A DNA stretch of 53,142 bases from Clostridium sp. CAG:914 (GTDB lineage Bacteria; Bacillota_I; Bacilli_A; RF39; UBA660): assembly GCA_000437895.1 (NCBI GenBank), contig FR902140.1, positions 1,798 through 54,939 on the forward strand, given 5' to 3'. The notes under the pieces are model-generated. The model saw nothing but the letters and a program-made list of their open reading frames with translations, had not been told where the DNA came from and made no database searches. Shown one piece after another: positions 15,050 to 24,225 of the stretch. The position numbers and the translations under genes were made by a program. Position 1 is the stretch's first letter. Each line of letters opens with the position of its first letter.

Positions 15050-15298
15050 ATGGAGGATAAAGTTAGAAATTTAATTGAAGAGGAAGTTAATAAATTAGGA
15101 GTTAGAATTGATAATATTGAATATCTAAAAGAAAATGGGAATTATTTCTTAAGAATAACTATTGATAAAGACGATATAGTAGACCTAGATACCTGCGTAG
15201 AAGTTACCAATATTATAAATCCAATTTTAGACGAAAGTAACATAATTGATGACAGTTATATACTAGATATAACTACCAAAGAAAAAGGAGAAAAATAA
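15050..15298 (+). CDS. rimP: Ribosome maturation factor RimP, N-terminal domain only
   Basis: RimP assists 30S subunit assembly. This gene encodes 82 residues. They cover only the first alpha/beta domain: EEEVNKLGVRIDNIEYLKENGNYFLRI, then IDLDTCVEVTNIINPILDE and DSYILDI. The family is normally about 150 residues with a second SH3-like domain after the (S)SPG segment. The second domain is absent, and nusA begins one base before the stop codon ends (overlap TAATG), leaving no room for a remnant. A perfect AAGGAGG site supports the start. Position before nusA confirms identity. Confidence 0.85.
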   Translation: MEDKVRNLIEEEVNKLGVRIDNIEYLKENGNYFLRITIDKDDIVDLDTCVEVTNIINPILDESNIIDDSYILDITTKEKGEK

Positions 15299-16356
15299 TG
15301 AACGTAAAACAAACACATGAATTTATGAAAGCATTAAATGCTATTGTAGAAGAAAAAGGAATAGATAAATCAATTGTCGTAGAAGCTATGGAAGCCGCTA
15401 TGGCAAATGCTTATAAGAAAAATGAAGGAATATCTAATGTTAAAGCTAAAGTTAATGGAGATACTGGAGAAATTAAATTATATACTTATAAAACAGTCGT
15501 AGAAGAAGTAACTAATCCAGAAACAGAAATATCTCTAGAAGATGCCAGAAAAATAGTAGATGATATTCAACTAGAAGAAACTATCGACACAGAAGTTAAA
15601 ATAATACCAGAAAGCTTTGGAAGAGTAGCAGCTATATCAGCTAAACAAATTGTTGTTCAAAAAATAAAAGAGGCTGAAAAAAATTTAATTAATGAAGAAT
15701 TTAAAGATAAACAAGATGAATTACTCATAGGGATTTTATCACGTGAAGATGCTAATAATTACTATGTAGATTTAGGAAAAGCCCATGGTGTCCTACCAAA
15801 AAAAGAAATTATACCTGGTGAAAAATTGGTTATGGGTTCTTCAATCAAAGTATATGTTTCAAAATTAGAAATGGGAAGTAAAGGATTATTTATACTATTA
15901 TCCAGAACACATTATGGCTTTGTTAAAAGACTTCTTGAAAATGAAATTCCTGAACTTAGTGACGGAACAGTAATATTATATTCTGTAGCTAGAGAAGCAG
16001 GTGTTAGAAGTAAGATTGCAGTATACTCTGAATATGATAAAGTAGACCCTGTTGGAGCAGTCATCGGAGAAAAAGGAAATAGAATCAATAGAGTTCTTAA
16101 CCAATTAAATGGTGAAAAAATAGATGTTATTTTATATGATAAGGATCCTGTAAAATTTATAGCCAATGCCCTTAATCCAGCTCAAGATGTTAAAGTTACC
16201 ATAACTGATGAAAAGAAAAAAGAAGCCTTAGCTATTGTTAACGAAGAAAACTCTTCACTAGCAATAGGAAAAAAAGGAATAAATATAAAACTTGCATCTA
16301 GATTGACTAGATATAAAATAGTAGTAAAAAAAGAAAGTGATTTAAGTGAAGAATAA
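15298..16356 (+). CDS. nusA: Transcription elongation/termination factor NusA
   Basis: NusA binds RNA polymerase and nascent RNA and modulates pausing, termination and antitermination. Of 352 residues, the N-terminal polymerase-binding domain is about 1-125, an S1 RNA-binding domain about 135-200, and two KH domains follow, with the GEKGNRINRV and GKKGINIKLASRL loops. The Gram-positive short form lacks the C-terminal acidic repeats of E. coli NusA, as here. It overlaps rimP by one base and ylxR by 11 bases, in one operon. Confidence 0.96.
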   Translation: MNVKQTHEFMKALNAIVEEKGIDKSIVVEAMEAAMANAYKKNEGISNVKAKVNGDTGEIKLYTYKTVVEEVTNPETEISLEDARKIVDDIQLEETIDTEVKIIPESFGRVAAISAKQIVVQKIKEAEKNLINEEFKDKQDELLIGILSREDANNYYVDLGKAHGVLPKKEIIPGEKLVMGSSIKVYVSKLEMGSKGLFILLSRTHYGFVKRLLENEIPELSDGTVILYSVAREAGVRSKIAVYSEYDKVDPVGAVIGEKGNRINRVLNQLNGEKIDVILYDKDPVKFIANALNPAQDVKVTITDEKKKEALAIVNEENSSLAIGKKGINIKLASRLTRYKIVVKKESDLSEE

Positions 16357-16609
16357 AAAAATTCCCCTAAGAAGTTGTGTTGTTACAAGAGAAAAACTAC
16401 CAAAAAGTGAACTTCTTAGAATAGTAAGAACACCAGATGGTAAAATTGTCGCTGATTTGACTGGAAAGTTAAACGGTCGAGGTGCATATATTAAAAAAGA
16501 TAATTCTGTTTTAGATAAAGCAATAAAAAGTGGTGCTCTATCTAGACAATTAGAAGTAAAAATAAGTGATGATGATTATGAAGAAATAAGAAAAATAATA
16601 AACAAATAA
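16346..16609 (+). CDS. ylxR: YlxR/RnpM family RNA-binding protein
   Basis: An 87-residue DUF448 protein. Motifs are PLRSCVVTREKLPKSELLRIVR followed by GRGAYI, characteristic of YlxR. The Bacillus homologue (RnpM) has been reported to bind the RNA subunit of RNase P and modulate its activity. The gene overlaps nusA by 11 bases and is followed by infB. The L7Ae-like ylxQ gene that usually separates ylxR from infB in Bacilli is missing: only 12 bases lie between them. Confidence 0.92.
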   Translation: MKNKKIPLRSCVVTREKLPKSELLRIVRTPDGKIVADLTGKLNGRGAYIKKDNSVLDKAIKSGALSRQLEVKISDDDYEEIRKIINK

Positions 16610-16621
16610 GGAGGTGTTAGT

Positions 16622-18727
16622 ATGATGAGTGTAGTAGAATACGCTAATGATGTTAACAAAAGTGTAGAAGAAATTCTTAAATTATGTAAAAACCTTGATA
16701 TTAAGGTTAGCAAGAAAGAAGACATGTTAAGTGATGATGATATTATTGTTTTAGATAATGAATTAGCAAATAATAGTAGTCTTCAAGAAGACGAAGATAT
16801 GTCATTAGAACTATTTACAGATTCTTATGAAAAAGAATTAGAAGAGATTACAGCAAATGCTAATTCTAAGAAAAAGAAGAAAGTAACTCCTAAAAAAAAT
16901 GATAAGAATAATTATCAAAAACAAAAAAAAGAAATGTATAAACACAAAGAAAAATTAAAATCAAATATTAGTAGTGATGATGATACCATAGTTTTATATA
17001 CAGATGGAATGACTGTTGGAGAATTTGCAACAGCTTTAAATAAAAACGTCGGAGAAGTTATAAAAAAATTAATGAGTCTTGGTAAATTAATGAATTTAAA
17101 TGCTCTATTAGATTTTGATACTGCTGAAATACTAGCTATGGAATATGGTAAAACACTAAAGAAAGATAGTACTAGAAACGAAGTCAATTTTGAAGAATTA
17201 GAAATTATTGATGATGAAAAAGATTTAGTACCAAGACCACCTGTTATAACGATAATGGGACATGTTGATCATGGAAAGACCACTTTATTGGATACGATTA
17301 GAAAGACAAACGTTGCAGAAGGAGAAGCCGGTGGAATTACCCAAAATATAAGTGCTTATCAAATTGAATATAATGGTAAAAAACTAACTTTTATAGACAC
17401 ACCAGGTCATGCAGCATTTACAGAAATGCGTGCCAGAGGAGCAAGTATTACTGATATTATAATAATTATCGTAGCAGCTGATGACGGAGTTATGCCTCAA
17501 ACAAGAGAAGTAATAGATCACGCCAAAGCTGCTGGCGTTCCAATTATCGTAGCCGTAAATAAGATAGATAAACCAGGAGCTAATCCTGAAAAAGTTCTTA
17601 CAGAAATGGCTCAAAATGGTATAACACCAGACATTTGGGGTGGAGATACACTATTTGTAAATATTTCTGCCAAAAATGGAACAGGTATTGATGAACTATT
17701 AGATAATATTATATTAATTAGTGAAATGGAAGAATTAAAAGCAAACCCTAATAGATATGCTATGGGTACTGTCATTGAATCTAAAATGGATAAAAATGCC
17801 GGTGTCGTTAATACCATATTAATTCAAAATGGTACACTAAGATTAGGAGATCCTGTTGTTATAGGAAATAGTTTTGGTAAAATTAGAACTTTAAAAAATG
17901 ATAAAGGTGAAAATCTAGTAGAAGCTTACCCATCTATGCCAGTTAACGTTACAGGAATAAGTGAAAGTCCTTCAGCAGGAGATAAGTTTATGGCTTTTGA
18001 AAGTGAAAAGAAAGCTAAAGAGATAGCTTTAAAAAGAACATTAAATGCCAAAAATAAGAGTAATGATGGTAATAAATCAGTAAGCTTAGATGAATTATTT
18101 GATAGAATTAGTGCTGGTGAAAAAGAGATAGCTGTTATTGTAAAAGCAGATGTTAGAGGAAGCGAAGAAGCTATTAGAAATTCCTTACTTAAATTAGATG
18201 TAGAAGGAATAAAAATAAATATTATTAGAAGTGGTATTGGTTCTATTACCGAAGGAGACATAGTACTAGCACTTGCCTCTAAAGCTATTATTCTTGGCTT
18301 TAACATAAGACCAACTAATAGTATTATGGAATATGCTAAAGAAAAAGGTGTTGATATTAGATTATACAATATCATATATAAATTAATTGAAGAAATGGAA
18401 GCAGCCATGAAAGGTAAATTAGATCCTACTTATGAAGAAAAAACTTTAGGAAATGCCATTGTCAGAAAATTATTTAAGTTTTCTAAAATAGGTACTATAG
18501 CAGGATCATATGTTACAGATGGAGTTATCAAAAGAGATGCTAATGCAAGAATTATTAGAGATGGAATTATTATTTATGATGGTAAAATAAATTCATTAGC
18601 TAGAGAAAAAGATCAAGTAAAAGAAGTTAAAAATGGTCTTGAATGTGGTATTACAATAGAAAACTTTAATGATATTAAAGAAAATGATATTATTGAAGCA
18701 TATGAAGTGGTAGAAATAAAAAAATAG
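16622..18727 (+). CDS. infB: Translation initiation factor IF-2
   Basis: A GTPase that places initiator fMet-tRNA on the 30S subunit and promotes subunit joining. The 701 residues comprise a short IF2_N module (about 1-50), a lysine-rich linker, a second IF2_N-like region, the G domain with GHVDHGKTT (213-221), DTPGH and NKID, and domains II to IV. GGAGGTG precedes the start; ATG 16622 and 16625 are both possible. A terminator begins at the stop codon. Confidence 0.97.
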   Translation: MMSVVEYANDVNKSVEEILKLCKNLDIKVSKKEDMLSDDDIIVLDNELANNSSLQEDEDMSLELFTDSYEKELEEITANANSKKKKKVTPKKNDKNNYQKQKKEMYKHKEKLKSNISSDDDTIVLYTDGMTVGEFATALNKNVGEVIKKLMSLGKLMNLNALLDFDTAEILAMEYGKTLKKDSTRNEVNFEELEIIDDEKDLVPRPPVITIMGHVDHGKTTLLDTIRKTNVAEGEAGGITQNISAYQIEYNGKKLTFIDTPGHAAFTEMRARGASITDIIIIIVAADDGVMPQTREVIDHAKAAGVPIIVAVNKIDKPGANPEKVLTEMAQNGITPDIWGGDTLFVNISAKNGTGIDELLDNIILISEMEELKANPNRYAMGTVIESKMDKNAGVVNTILIQNGTLRLGDPVVIGNSFGKIRTLKNDKGENLVEAYPSMPVNVTGISESPSAGDKFMAFESEKKAKEIALKRTLNAKNKSNDGNKSVSLDELFDRISAGEKEIAVIVKADVRGSEEAIRNSLLKLDVEGIKINIIRSGIGSITEGDIVLALASKAIILGFNIRPTNSIMEYAKEKGVDIRLYNIIYKLIEEMEAAMKGKLDPTYEEKTLGNAIVRKLFKFSKIGTIAGSYVTDGVIKRDANARIIRDGIIIYDGKINSLAREKDQVKEVKNGLECGITIENFNDIKENDIIEAYEVVEIKK

Positions 18728-18751
18728 ACCAAAATAAAGGTCTGTTTTTTT
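18726..18751 (+). terminator. Terminator of the nusA-infB operon
   Basis: AGACC (18726-18730) pairs with GGTCT (18739-18743), followed by seven Ts. The left arm includes the last two bases of the infB stop codon. Confidence 0.75.
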
Positions 18752-18775
18752 ACACTTAATATTATATTCAATTTA

Positions 18776-18784
18776 TGTTATAAT
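18776..18784 (+). promoter_or_regulatory. Extended -10 promoter for rbfA
   Basis: TG-T-TATAAT (TG 18776-18777, TATAAT 18779-18784) just before AAGGAGAG. Confidence 0.55.
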
Positions 18785-18803
18785 TATTTCAAGGAGAGAT
18801 ATT

Positions 18804-19139
18804 ATGAGTATAAAATTAGATAGATTAAATAATCAATTTATGGAAGAAATAAGTAGAATTGTAAATAATGAAGTAAGAGATGAGAATTTGGGATTTGTTA
18901 CTATTACAGCTGTAAAAATAACAAATGACCTATCATATGCCAAAGTATATTTTACAACCCTAACGGATAAAGAAGCAAGTTTAAAAACGCTAAATAAAGC
19001 TAGTAGTTTTATTAGAACAACTCTAGCTAATAGAGTCAAAATAAGAAAAATGCCCTTACTTGAGTTTGTTTATGACCAATCTATTGAATATGGAAAAAAG
19101 ATAGAAAATATAATTGAGAGGATTAATGAAAATGAATAG
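18804..19139 (+). CDS. rbfA: Ribosome-binding factor A
   Basis: RbfA assists late 30S subunit maturation and 16S rRNA 5'-end processing. The 111 residues show the KH-like fold pattern: RLNNQFMEEISRIVNNEV, then FVTITAVKITNDLSYAKVYFT, and a basic RVKIRKMPLLEFVYDQSIEYG end. AAGGAGAG precedes the ATG. It has its own promoter and heads a unit with nrnA and truB, a common arrangement in Firmicutes. Its last codons overlap the start of nrnA. Confidence 0.95.
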   Translation: MSIKLDRLNNQFMEEISRIVNNEVRDENLGFVTITAVKITNDLSYAKVYFTTLTDKEASLKTLNKASSFIRTTLANRVKIRKMPLLEFVYDQSIEYGKKIENIIERINENE

Positions 19140-20070
19140 TCTTATTGAAAAAATTAATGAAGCTTCCAATATTGTAATTTTAACCCACGAAAAACCAGAT
19201 GGTGATGCTATTGGCTCAAGTTTAGCTATGTATTATTTTTTAAAAGATATGAACAAAACTGTTGATATAGTCATACCAGATATGCCACATATTTTTAATT
19301 TCTTAGATAGTAGCTTAGTAAAAGATGATACAGAAGATAGTTATGATTTAGGTATCATCGTAGACACTTCTAATATAGAAAGAATTGGTCAAAAAAGTAA
19401 TATTTTTTCAAGATGTAAGATTACTTATTGTATTGACCATCATATAAGTAACACCAAGTATGCTAATTACAATGAAGTAGACCCAACAGCAGCATCATGT
19501 TCATTACTTCTATATGAAATATTAAAAGACTATGAAAAAAATATAACTATTGATATGGCTAATGCCATAGCAACAGGAATTATTACAGATACAGGTGGCT
19601 TTAAAAATGGCAATGTTGATAGAAGAGTTTTTAATACAATATCAGAATTAATGAATATGGGAATAGATTATGGATATCTATATTATAATCTTATTACTAA
19701 AAAGACTATTCCTCAATTTGAATTGTTGAAATTAGTTATGTCAAGAATAGAATTGTTTTACAATAACAAAGTAGCATTCTCTTATATTACAAAAGAAGAT
19801 ATGGATTTATTAAAAGCCAAAGAAGGAGATCATGAAGGTTTGGTCGATATAGGTAAAAGTATTGAAGGAGTAGAAGTATCTATCTTTTTAAGACAAGATG
19901 ACTATTGCCGTATAAGTCTAAGATCAAAAAATTATGTTGATGTAAATGAAATAGCTTCCTCATTTGGTGGAGGAGGTCATATAAATGCTGCCGCCTGTAA
20001 ACTAGATATGCAGATAGAAGAAGCAAAGAAAATAATATTAAAAAAAGTAAGGGAATATATTGATGAATAA
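19126..20070 (+). CDS. nrnA: DHH/DHHA1 nanoRNase / pAp phosphatase NrnA
   Basis: A manganese-dependent phosphoesterase that degrades very short RNAs to mononucleotides and dephosphorylates 3'-phosphoadenosine-5'-phosphate. Motifs are HEKPDGDAIGSS, DTSN, DHH (104-106) with DPTAASC, and the DHHA1 motif GGGGHINAAA (281-290). The start is ATG 19126 or 19132, both behind GAGAGG. A longer in-frame TTG start at 19114 has no ribosome binding site. It overlaps rbfA by 14 bases and truB by 8 bases. Confidence 0.93.
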   Translation: MKMNSLIEKINEASNIVILTHEKPDGDAIGSSLAMYYFLKDMNKTVDIVIPDMPHIFNFLDSSLVKDDTEDSYDLGIIVDTSNIERIGQKSNIFSRCKITYCIDHHISNTKYANYNEVDPTAASCSLLLYEILKDYEKNITIDMANAIATGIITDTGGFKNGNVDRRVFNTISELMNMGIDYGYLYYNLITKKTIPQFELLKLVMSRIELFYNNKVAFSYITKEDMDLLKAKEGDHEGLVDIGKSIEGVEVSIFLRQDDYCRISLRSKNYVDVNEIASSFGGGGHINAAACKLDMQIEEAKKIILKKVREYIDE

Positions 20071-20938
20071 TTATAATGGTATTTTAATAGTTAATAAACC
20101 AAGTGGTATTACAAGTAGAGATGTCGTTAATATAGTAGGAAAAACGTTAAATATTAAAAAAGTTGGTCACACAGGAACTTTAGATCCAATGGCAACAGGG
20201 GTATTAGTTTTATGTCTTGGTAACGCTTTAAAAGTATGTGAACTTATTACAGCTAATGACAAAGAATATATAGCCAAAGTAATATTAGGAATAGAAACAG
20301 AAACTTTAGATACGACTTCTCCAATAATTAATACAAAGAAAACCAATATAACTAAAGAAGAAATAGAAAAAGTTCTAAATAGCTTTAAAGGAAGTTATCT
20401 CCAAGAAGTTCCTAAATATTCTGCAGTTAAAATTAATGGAAAAAAATTATATGAATATGCTAGAGAAGGTAAAGAAATAGAATTACCTAAGAAAATGGTA
20501 ACTATATATGATATACAATTAGTATCAGATATAACATATTATAATGACACAACAACATTTTATATAAAGACAACAGTAAGTAAAGGAACTTATATAAGAA
20601 GTTTAATTAGAGATATAGGTTATAAATTAAATACCTATGGATGTATGGATAGTTTAGAAAGAACAAGACAAGGCATATTTAATATAGATAATAGTAACAC
20701 TCTAGAAGAAATAAAAAATAATAATTATAAATTACTTTCTATTGAAGAATCATTACCTAATATACCCTTAGTACAAGTTGACAATAAAACACTATTTAAA
20801 ATAAAAAATGGAGTAAAATTAAAGAAATTTTTTGATGGAGATATGGCCATAATAAAAGATAAAAATAAAGTAGTAGCTATATATAAGAATGATCTTAATG
20901 AATCAAAATTATTTAAAATGATAGATAATAGTTATTAA
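20063..20938 (+). CDS. truB: tRNA pseudouridine(55) synthase
   Basis: TruB makes pseudouridine 55 in the T loop of nearly all tRNAs. The 291 residues carry NKPSGITSRDVVN and the catalytic GHTGTLDPMATG with Asp41, then KGTYIRSLIRDIG and a basic PUA-like C-terminal tail. ATG 20063 overlaps the nrnA stop. The ribosome binding site is weak (AAGGG), consistent with translational coupling to nrnA. Confidence 0.95.
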   Translation: MNNYNGILIVNKPSGITSRDVVNIVGKTLNIKKVGHTGTLDPMATGVLVLCLGNALKVCELITANDKEYIAKVILGIETETLDTTSPIINTKKTNITKEEIEKVLNSFKGSYLQEVPKYSAVKINGKKLYEYAREGKEIELPKKMVTIYDIQLVSDITYYNDTTTFYIKTTVSKGTYIRSLIRDIGYKLNTYGCMDSLERTRQGIFNIDNSNTLEEIKNNNYKLLSIEESLPNIPLVQVDNKTLFKIKNGVKLKKFFDGDMAIIKDKNKVVAIYKNDLNESKLFKMIDNSY

Positions 20939-21015
20939 GATTAGTAGATTTCAAGAAAAAAGTTTATATTAATATTGTAAAATATGCTATACTTATAATA
21001 TCTTAAGGAGGAATT

Positions 21016-21309
21016 ATGAAATTTACAAAAGAAATGGTTGATAATTATGCTGATAAATTATTAATAGGTCTAACTGAAGAAGAAAATAAAATGGTTTTAG
21101 ACGAATTTGAAATAATAGATAAGAATATTGATTTAATTAACGAAATTAAAGACTTAGATAAGATAGAACCTATGAGTCATTGCCTAGATGACTTTGTTTA
21201 TGAACTAAGAGAAGACGTCATAGAAGAATCAATCCCTATTGAAGATTTATTAAAAAATTGTGATAAAACTAAAGATAGAGAAGTAAAGGTTCCAAAGGTG
21301 GTGCAATAA
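21016..21309 (+). CDS. gatC: Asp/Glu-tRNA amidotransferase subunit C
   Basis: The small stabilising subunit that wraps around GatA and GatB in the GatCAB complex; 97 residues. It begins FTKEMVDNYADKLLIGLTEEENKMV and contains the conserved KIEPMSH motif (DLDKIEPMSHCLD). AAGGAGG precedes the start. It overlaps gatA by one base. An upstream TATAAT (20994-20999) may serve as -10. Confidence 0.93.
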   Translation: MKFTKEMVDNYADKLLIGLTEEENKMVLDEFEIIDKNIDLINEIKDLDKIEPMSHCLDDFVYELREDVIEESIPIEDLLKNCDKTKDREVKVPKVVQ

Positions 21310-22772
21310 TGAAATACATGAATAAAAGTATTACAGAACTACATGAATTATTAAAAAGTGGAAAAGTTACAAGTAATGAACTTGTTCAAGAATCATTAGA
21401 GTTATCACATGAAGTACAAAATAAATATAATGCTTTTGTAACTATTATGGATGATGCCAAAGGAACAGAAGTTAATGATAATCTTTTATCTGGAATTCCT
21501 TATGGAATTAAAGATAATTATAGTACTAAAGATATATTAAGTACAGGCTCTTCTAACACACTAAGAGATTATGTACCATTTTTTACAGCAACTTCTATTT
21601 TAAATTTAGAGAAATGTGGAGCTGTAGCCGTTAATAAAACTGTTTTAGACGAATTTGGAATGGGTGGAACAGGAACAACAGGACATACGGGTACTGTCTT
21701 AAATCCTTGGGATACAACAAGAATGTGCGCGGGCTCATCAGCAGGAAGTGCTTGTGCCGTTGCCACAGGCGTATACCCATATGCAACAGGAAGTGATACA
21801 GGAGATTCTATTAGAAAACCAGCTGCTTATTGCGGTATTGTGGGATATAAACCAACTTATGGAATGATTTCAAGATATGGCTTATTCCCATATGCAAGTA
21901 GTCTAGATCACTGTGGAGTATTAACAAGAAGTGTAAGTGACGCTGCTATTGTTGTAGATGGAATGAAGGGACTTGATAAAAACGATATGACAACTTGGGA
22001 TTCATCAAATATTCATTTATATGAATCATTAAAAAAAGATGTATCAGGTAAAAAATTATGTTATATCAAAGAAATATGTGCTTATGAAATGTTTCCAAAT
22101 ATGGATAACGAACTAAAAGAACATCTAGATAATTTTTATAAAATCATTAATATGATTAAAAAAAGTGGTATGGAAGTTGATGAAATAAGTGTTGACTATA
22201 ACTTATTAAAAACTATTCCATCTGTTTATTCAGTAATTGCCAATGCTGAAGCCACTTCAAATATGTCTAATTTAACAGGAATTATATTTGGACCACGAGA
22301 AGAAGATGATAATTATGTTGATATGATTAAAAATTATCGTACAAAAAACTTTTCTTCATTAATCAAAAGAAGATTTGTTATAGGATCATATGTCTTACAA
22401 AAAGAAAATAAAGATAGATATTTCTATAATGCTCAAAGAGTAAGAAGACTTGTTGTAGATAAGTTCAAAGAAATATTTAAAGAATATGACGGAGTAATTT
22501 TACCAGTTGAAACAGGACCTGCAAAAAAGTTTTCTGATATGAATAAACAATCAAAAGAAGAAAACATAATTTTAGAAAATTATTTGGATATAGCAAACTT
22601 TGGAGGATTTCCTTCTATTACCATTCCATGTGGCTTTGTTAGTGGCTTACCAGTTGCCCTAAATATTACAGGTAATTGCTATAAAGATGAAGATGTTCTT
22701 GGCATAGCTAAATATGTTGAAGATATGCTTAATTATAAAAATCAAATTGCCAAGGAGGTTACTCATGAGTAA
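21309..22772 (+). CDS. gatA: Asp/Glu-tRNA amidotransferase subunit A
   Basis: The amidase subunit that releases ammonia from glutamine to convert misacylated Glu-tRNA(Gln) (or Asp-tRNA(Asn)) to the amide form. The Ser-cisSer-Lys triad is visible: K68 in YGIKD, S143 in AGSSAGS and S167 in GSDTGDSIR. The length of 487 residues is normal. AGGTGGTG (21296-21303) precedes ATG 21309. The gatC-gatA-gatB overlaps imply one operon and stoichiometric synthesis. No GlnRS gene appears in the window, as expected if GatCAB makes Gln-tRNA. Confidence 0.96.
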   Translation: MKYMNKSITELHELLKSGKVTSNELVQESLELSHEVQNKYNAFVTIMDDAKGTEVNDNLLSGIPYGIKDNYSTKDILSTGSSNTLRDYVPFFTATSILNLEKCGAVAVNKTVLDEFGMGGTGTTGHTGTVLNPWDTTRMCAGSSAGSACAVATGVYPYATGSDTGDSIRKPAAYCGIVGYKPTYGMISRYGLFPYASSLDHCGVLTRSVSDAAIVVDGMKGLDKNDMTTWDSSNIHLYESLKKDVSGKKLCYIKEICAYEMFPNMDNELKEHLDNFYKIINMIKKSGMEVDEISVDYNLLKTIPSVYSVIANAEATSNMSNLTGIIFGPREEDDNYVDMIKNYRTKNFSSLIKRRFVIGSYVLQKENKDRYFYNAQRVRRLVVDKFKEIFKEYDGVILPVETGPAKKFSDMNKQSKEENIILENYLDIANFGGFPSITIPCGFVSGLPVALNITGNCYKDEDVLGIAKYVEDMLNYKNQIAKEVTHE

Positions 22773-24225
22773 ATATAAAGCTTTAATTGGCTTAGAAATG
22801 CACTGTGAAATTAGTGGAACCAATACAAAAGTCTTTTCATCAGCTAAAAATGATTTTAGCAGTATTCCAAATTCTAGTATTAGACCAATAGATATGGCCT
22901 TTCCTGGCACTTTGCCAGTAGTTAACAAAGAAGCAGTTCGTATGGCTATAATGATGAGTATGATACTTAATTGTAAAGTTCCAGAATATATGTATTTTGA
23001 GAGAAAAAATTATTACTATCCCGATTTACCAAAAGGATTTCAAATTACACAAGAAACTAAACCTATACCAGTGGGCATATATGGTGAGTTTGAATATGCA
23101 TGTGGCGATGAAATAAAGAAAGTTAGAATTGATAACATCCATTTAGAAGAAGATTCAGCTTCATCAGATCACTATTCAAGTTATTCAACACTTAATTATA
23201 ATAGAGAAGGCGTTCCTCTACTAGAATTAGTTACAAAGCCAGATTTTCATAATGCAGATGAAGCAGTATCTTTCTTAGAAAGCATGCGAAGCATTTACCA
23301 GTATACAGGAATTAGCGAAGCAGATAGCAAAAAAGGTCAAGTTAGATGTGATGTAAATGTTTCGATCATGGATGATGATTTGGACGAAAATGATGAAAAA
23401 AATTTGGGAACTAAAATAGAAATTAAAAATGTCAATTCTTTTAGTGCCGTTAGAGAAGCAATAAATTATGAAATTGAAAGGCAAATAGCATTAAAAGAGT
23501 CTGGTGAATATGAACAAATGGAACAGCAAACAAGGAGATGGGATGATGAAAATGGCGTAACAGTTTACATGAGAAGTAAAGCTGATGCCATAGATTACAG
23601 ATATTTCGTTGAACCCAATATACCAAAGTTTAAAATTCCAAAAAAATGGATAGAAGAAATAAAAACAAGTATACCAATGTTACCATTAGAAAGAATTAAT
23701 AAATATACTAATGAATATGGATTATCGCAAAGGGATGCAAAAATTTTAGTAAAAGATAAAAATATATCAGATTATTATCAAAAAGCCATATTATTAGGAG
23801 TAGACCCAAAAAGCGCAGCAAATTGGTTAACATCTACTATAATGGGATACTTAAATAAGAATGATATCAGTATTAATGACATATATTTAACCCCAGAAAT
23901 GCTTAAAGAAATTATTGATATGGTAAATGAAGGTAAGATATCCTCAAAACAGAGTAAAGATGTTTTTGCTGGCGTTATTGATTATAAAATTTCACCTAGT
24001 GAAGTTGTTAAAAAATTAGGTATTACTAAAATATCTGATGAGAATATACTAAGACCTATAATAACAGAAATTCTTAATAATAACCAAAATTTAGTTAGTG
24101 ACTATCATAATGGTAAAAGAGTATTTGACTTTTTTGTAGGTCAAGTAATGAAAGAAACAAAAGGACAAGCTGATCCTAGTAAAACAGCTGAAATTATAAG
24201 AGAGGAATTAGAGGTGAGAAAATAA
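22765..24225 (+). CDS. gatB: Asp/Glu-tRNA amidotransferase subunit B
   Basis: The tRNA-binding, ATP-dependent kinase subunit of GatCAB. It phosphorylates the tRNA-bound acid before amidation. The 486 residues start YKALIGLEMHCEI and contain PDLPKGFQITQ, RIDNIHLEEDSA and EIKNVNSF, with a helical YqeY-like tail domain that binds the tRNA elbow. The start at 22765 is set by AAGGAGG within the end of gatA. A longer in-frame extension upstream would contain that ribosome binding site and is rejected. Confidence 0.96.
   Translation: MSKYKALIGLEMHCEISGTNTKVFSSAKNDFSSIPNSSIRPIDMAFPGTLPVVNKEAVRMAIMMSMILNCKVPEYMYFERKNYYYPDLPKGFQITQETKPIPVGIYGEFEYACGDEIKKVRIDNIHLEEDSASSDHYSSYSTLNYNREGVPLLELVTKPDFHNADEAVSFLESMRSIYQYTGISEADSKKGQVRCDVNVSIMDDDLDENDEKNLGTKIEIKNVNSFSAVREAINYEIERQIALKESGEYEQMEQQTRRWDDENGVTVYMRSKADAIDYRYFVEPNIPKFKIPKKWIEEIKTSIPMLPLERINKYTNEYGLSQRDAKILVKDKNISDYYQKAILLGVDPKSAANWLTSTIMGYLNKNDISINDIYLTPEMLKEIIDMVNEGKISSKQSKDVFAGVIDYKISPSEVVKKLGITKISDENILRPIITEILNNNQNLVSDYHNGKRVFDFFVGQVMKETKGQADPSKTAEIIREELEVRK

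Noticed and set aside
22714..22764. A longer N-terminus for GatB
   Set aside because: The extension overlaps gatA coding sequence and includes the AAGGAGG site that serves ATG 22765.
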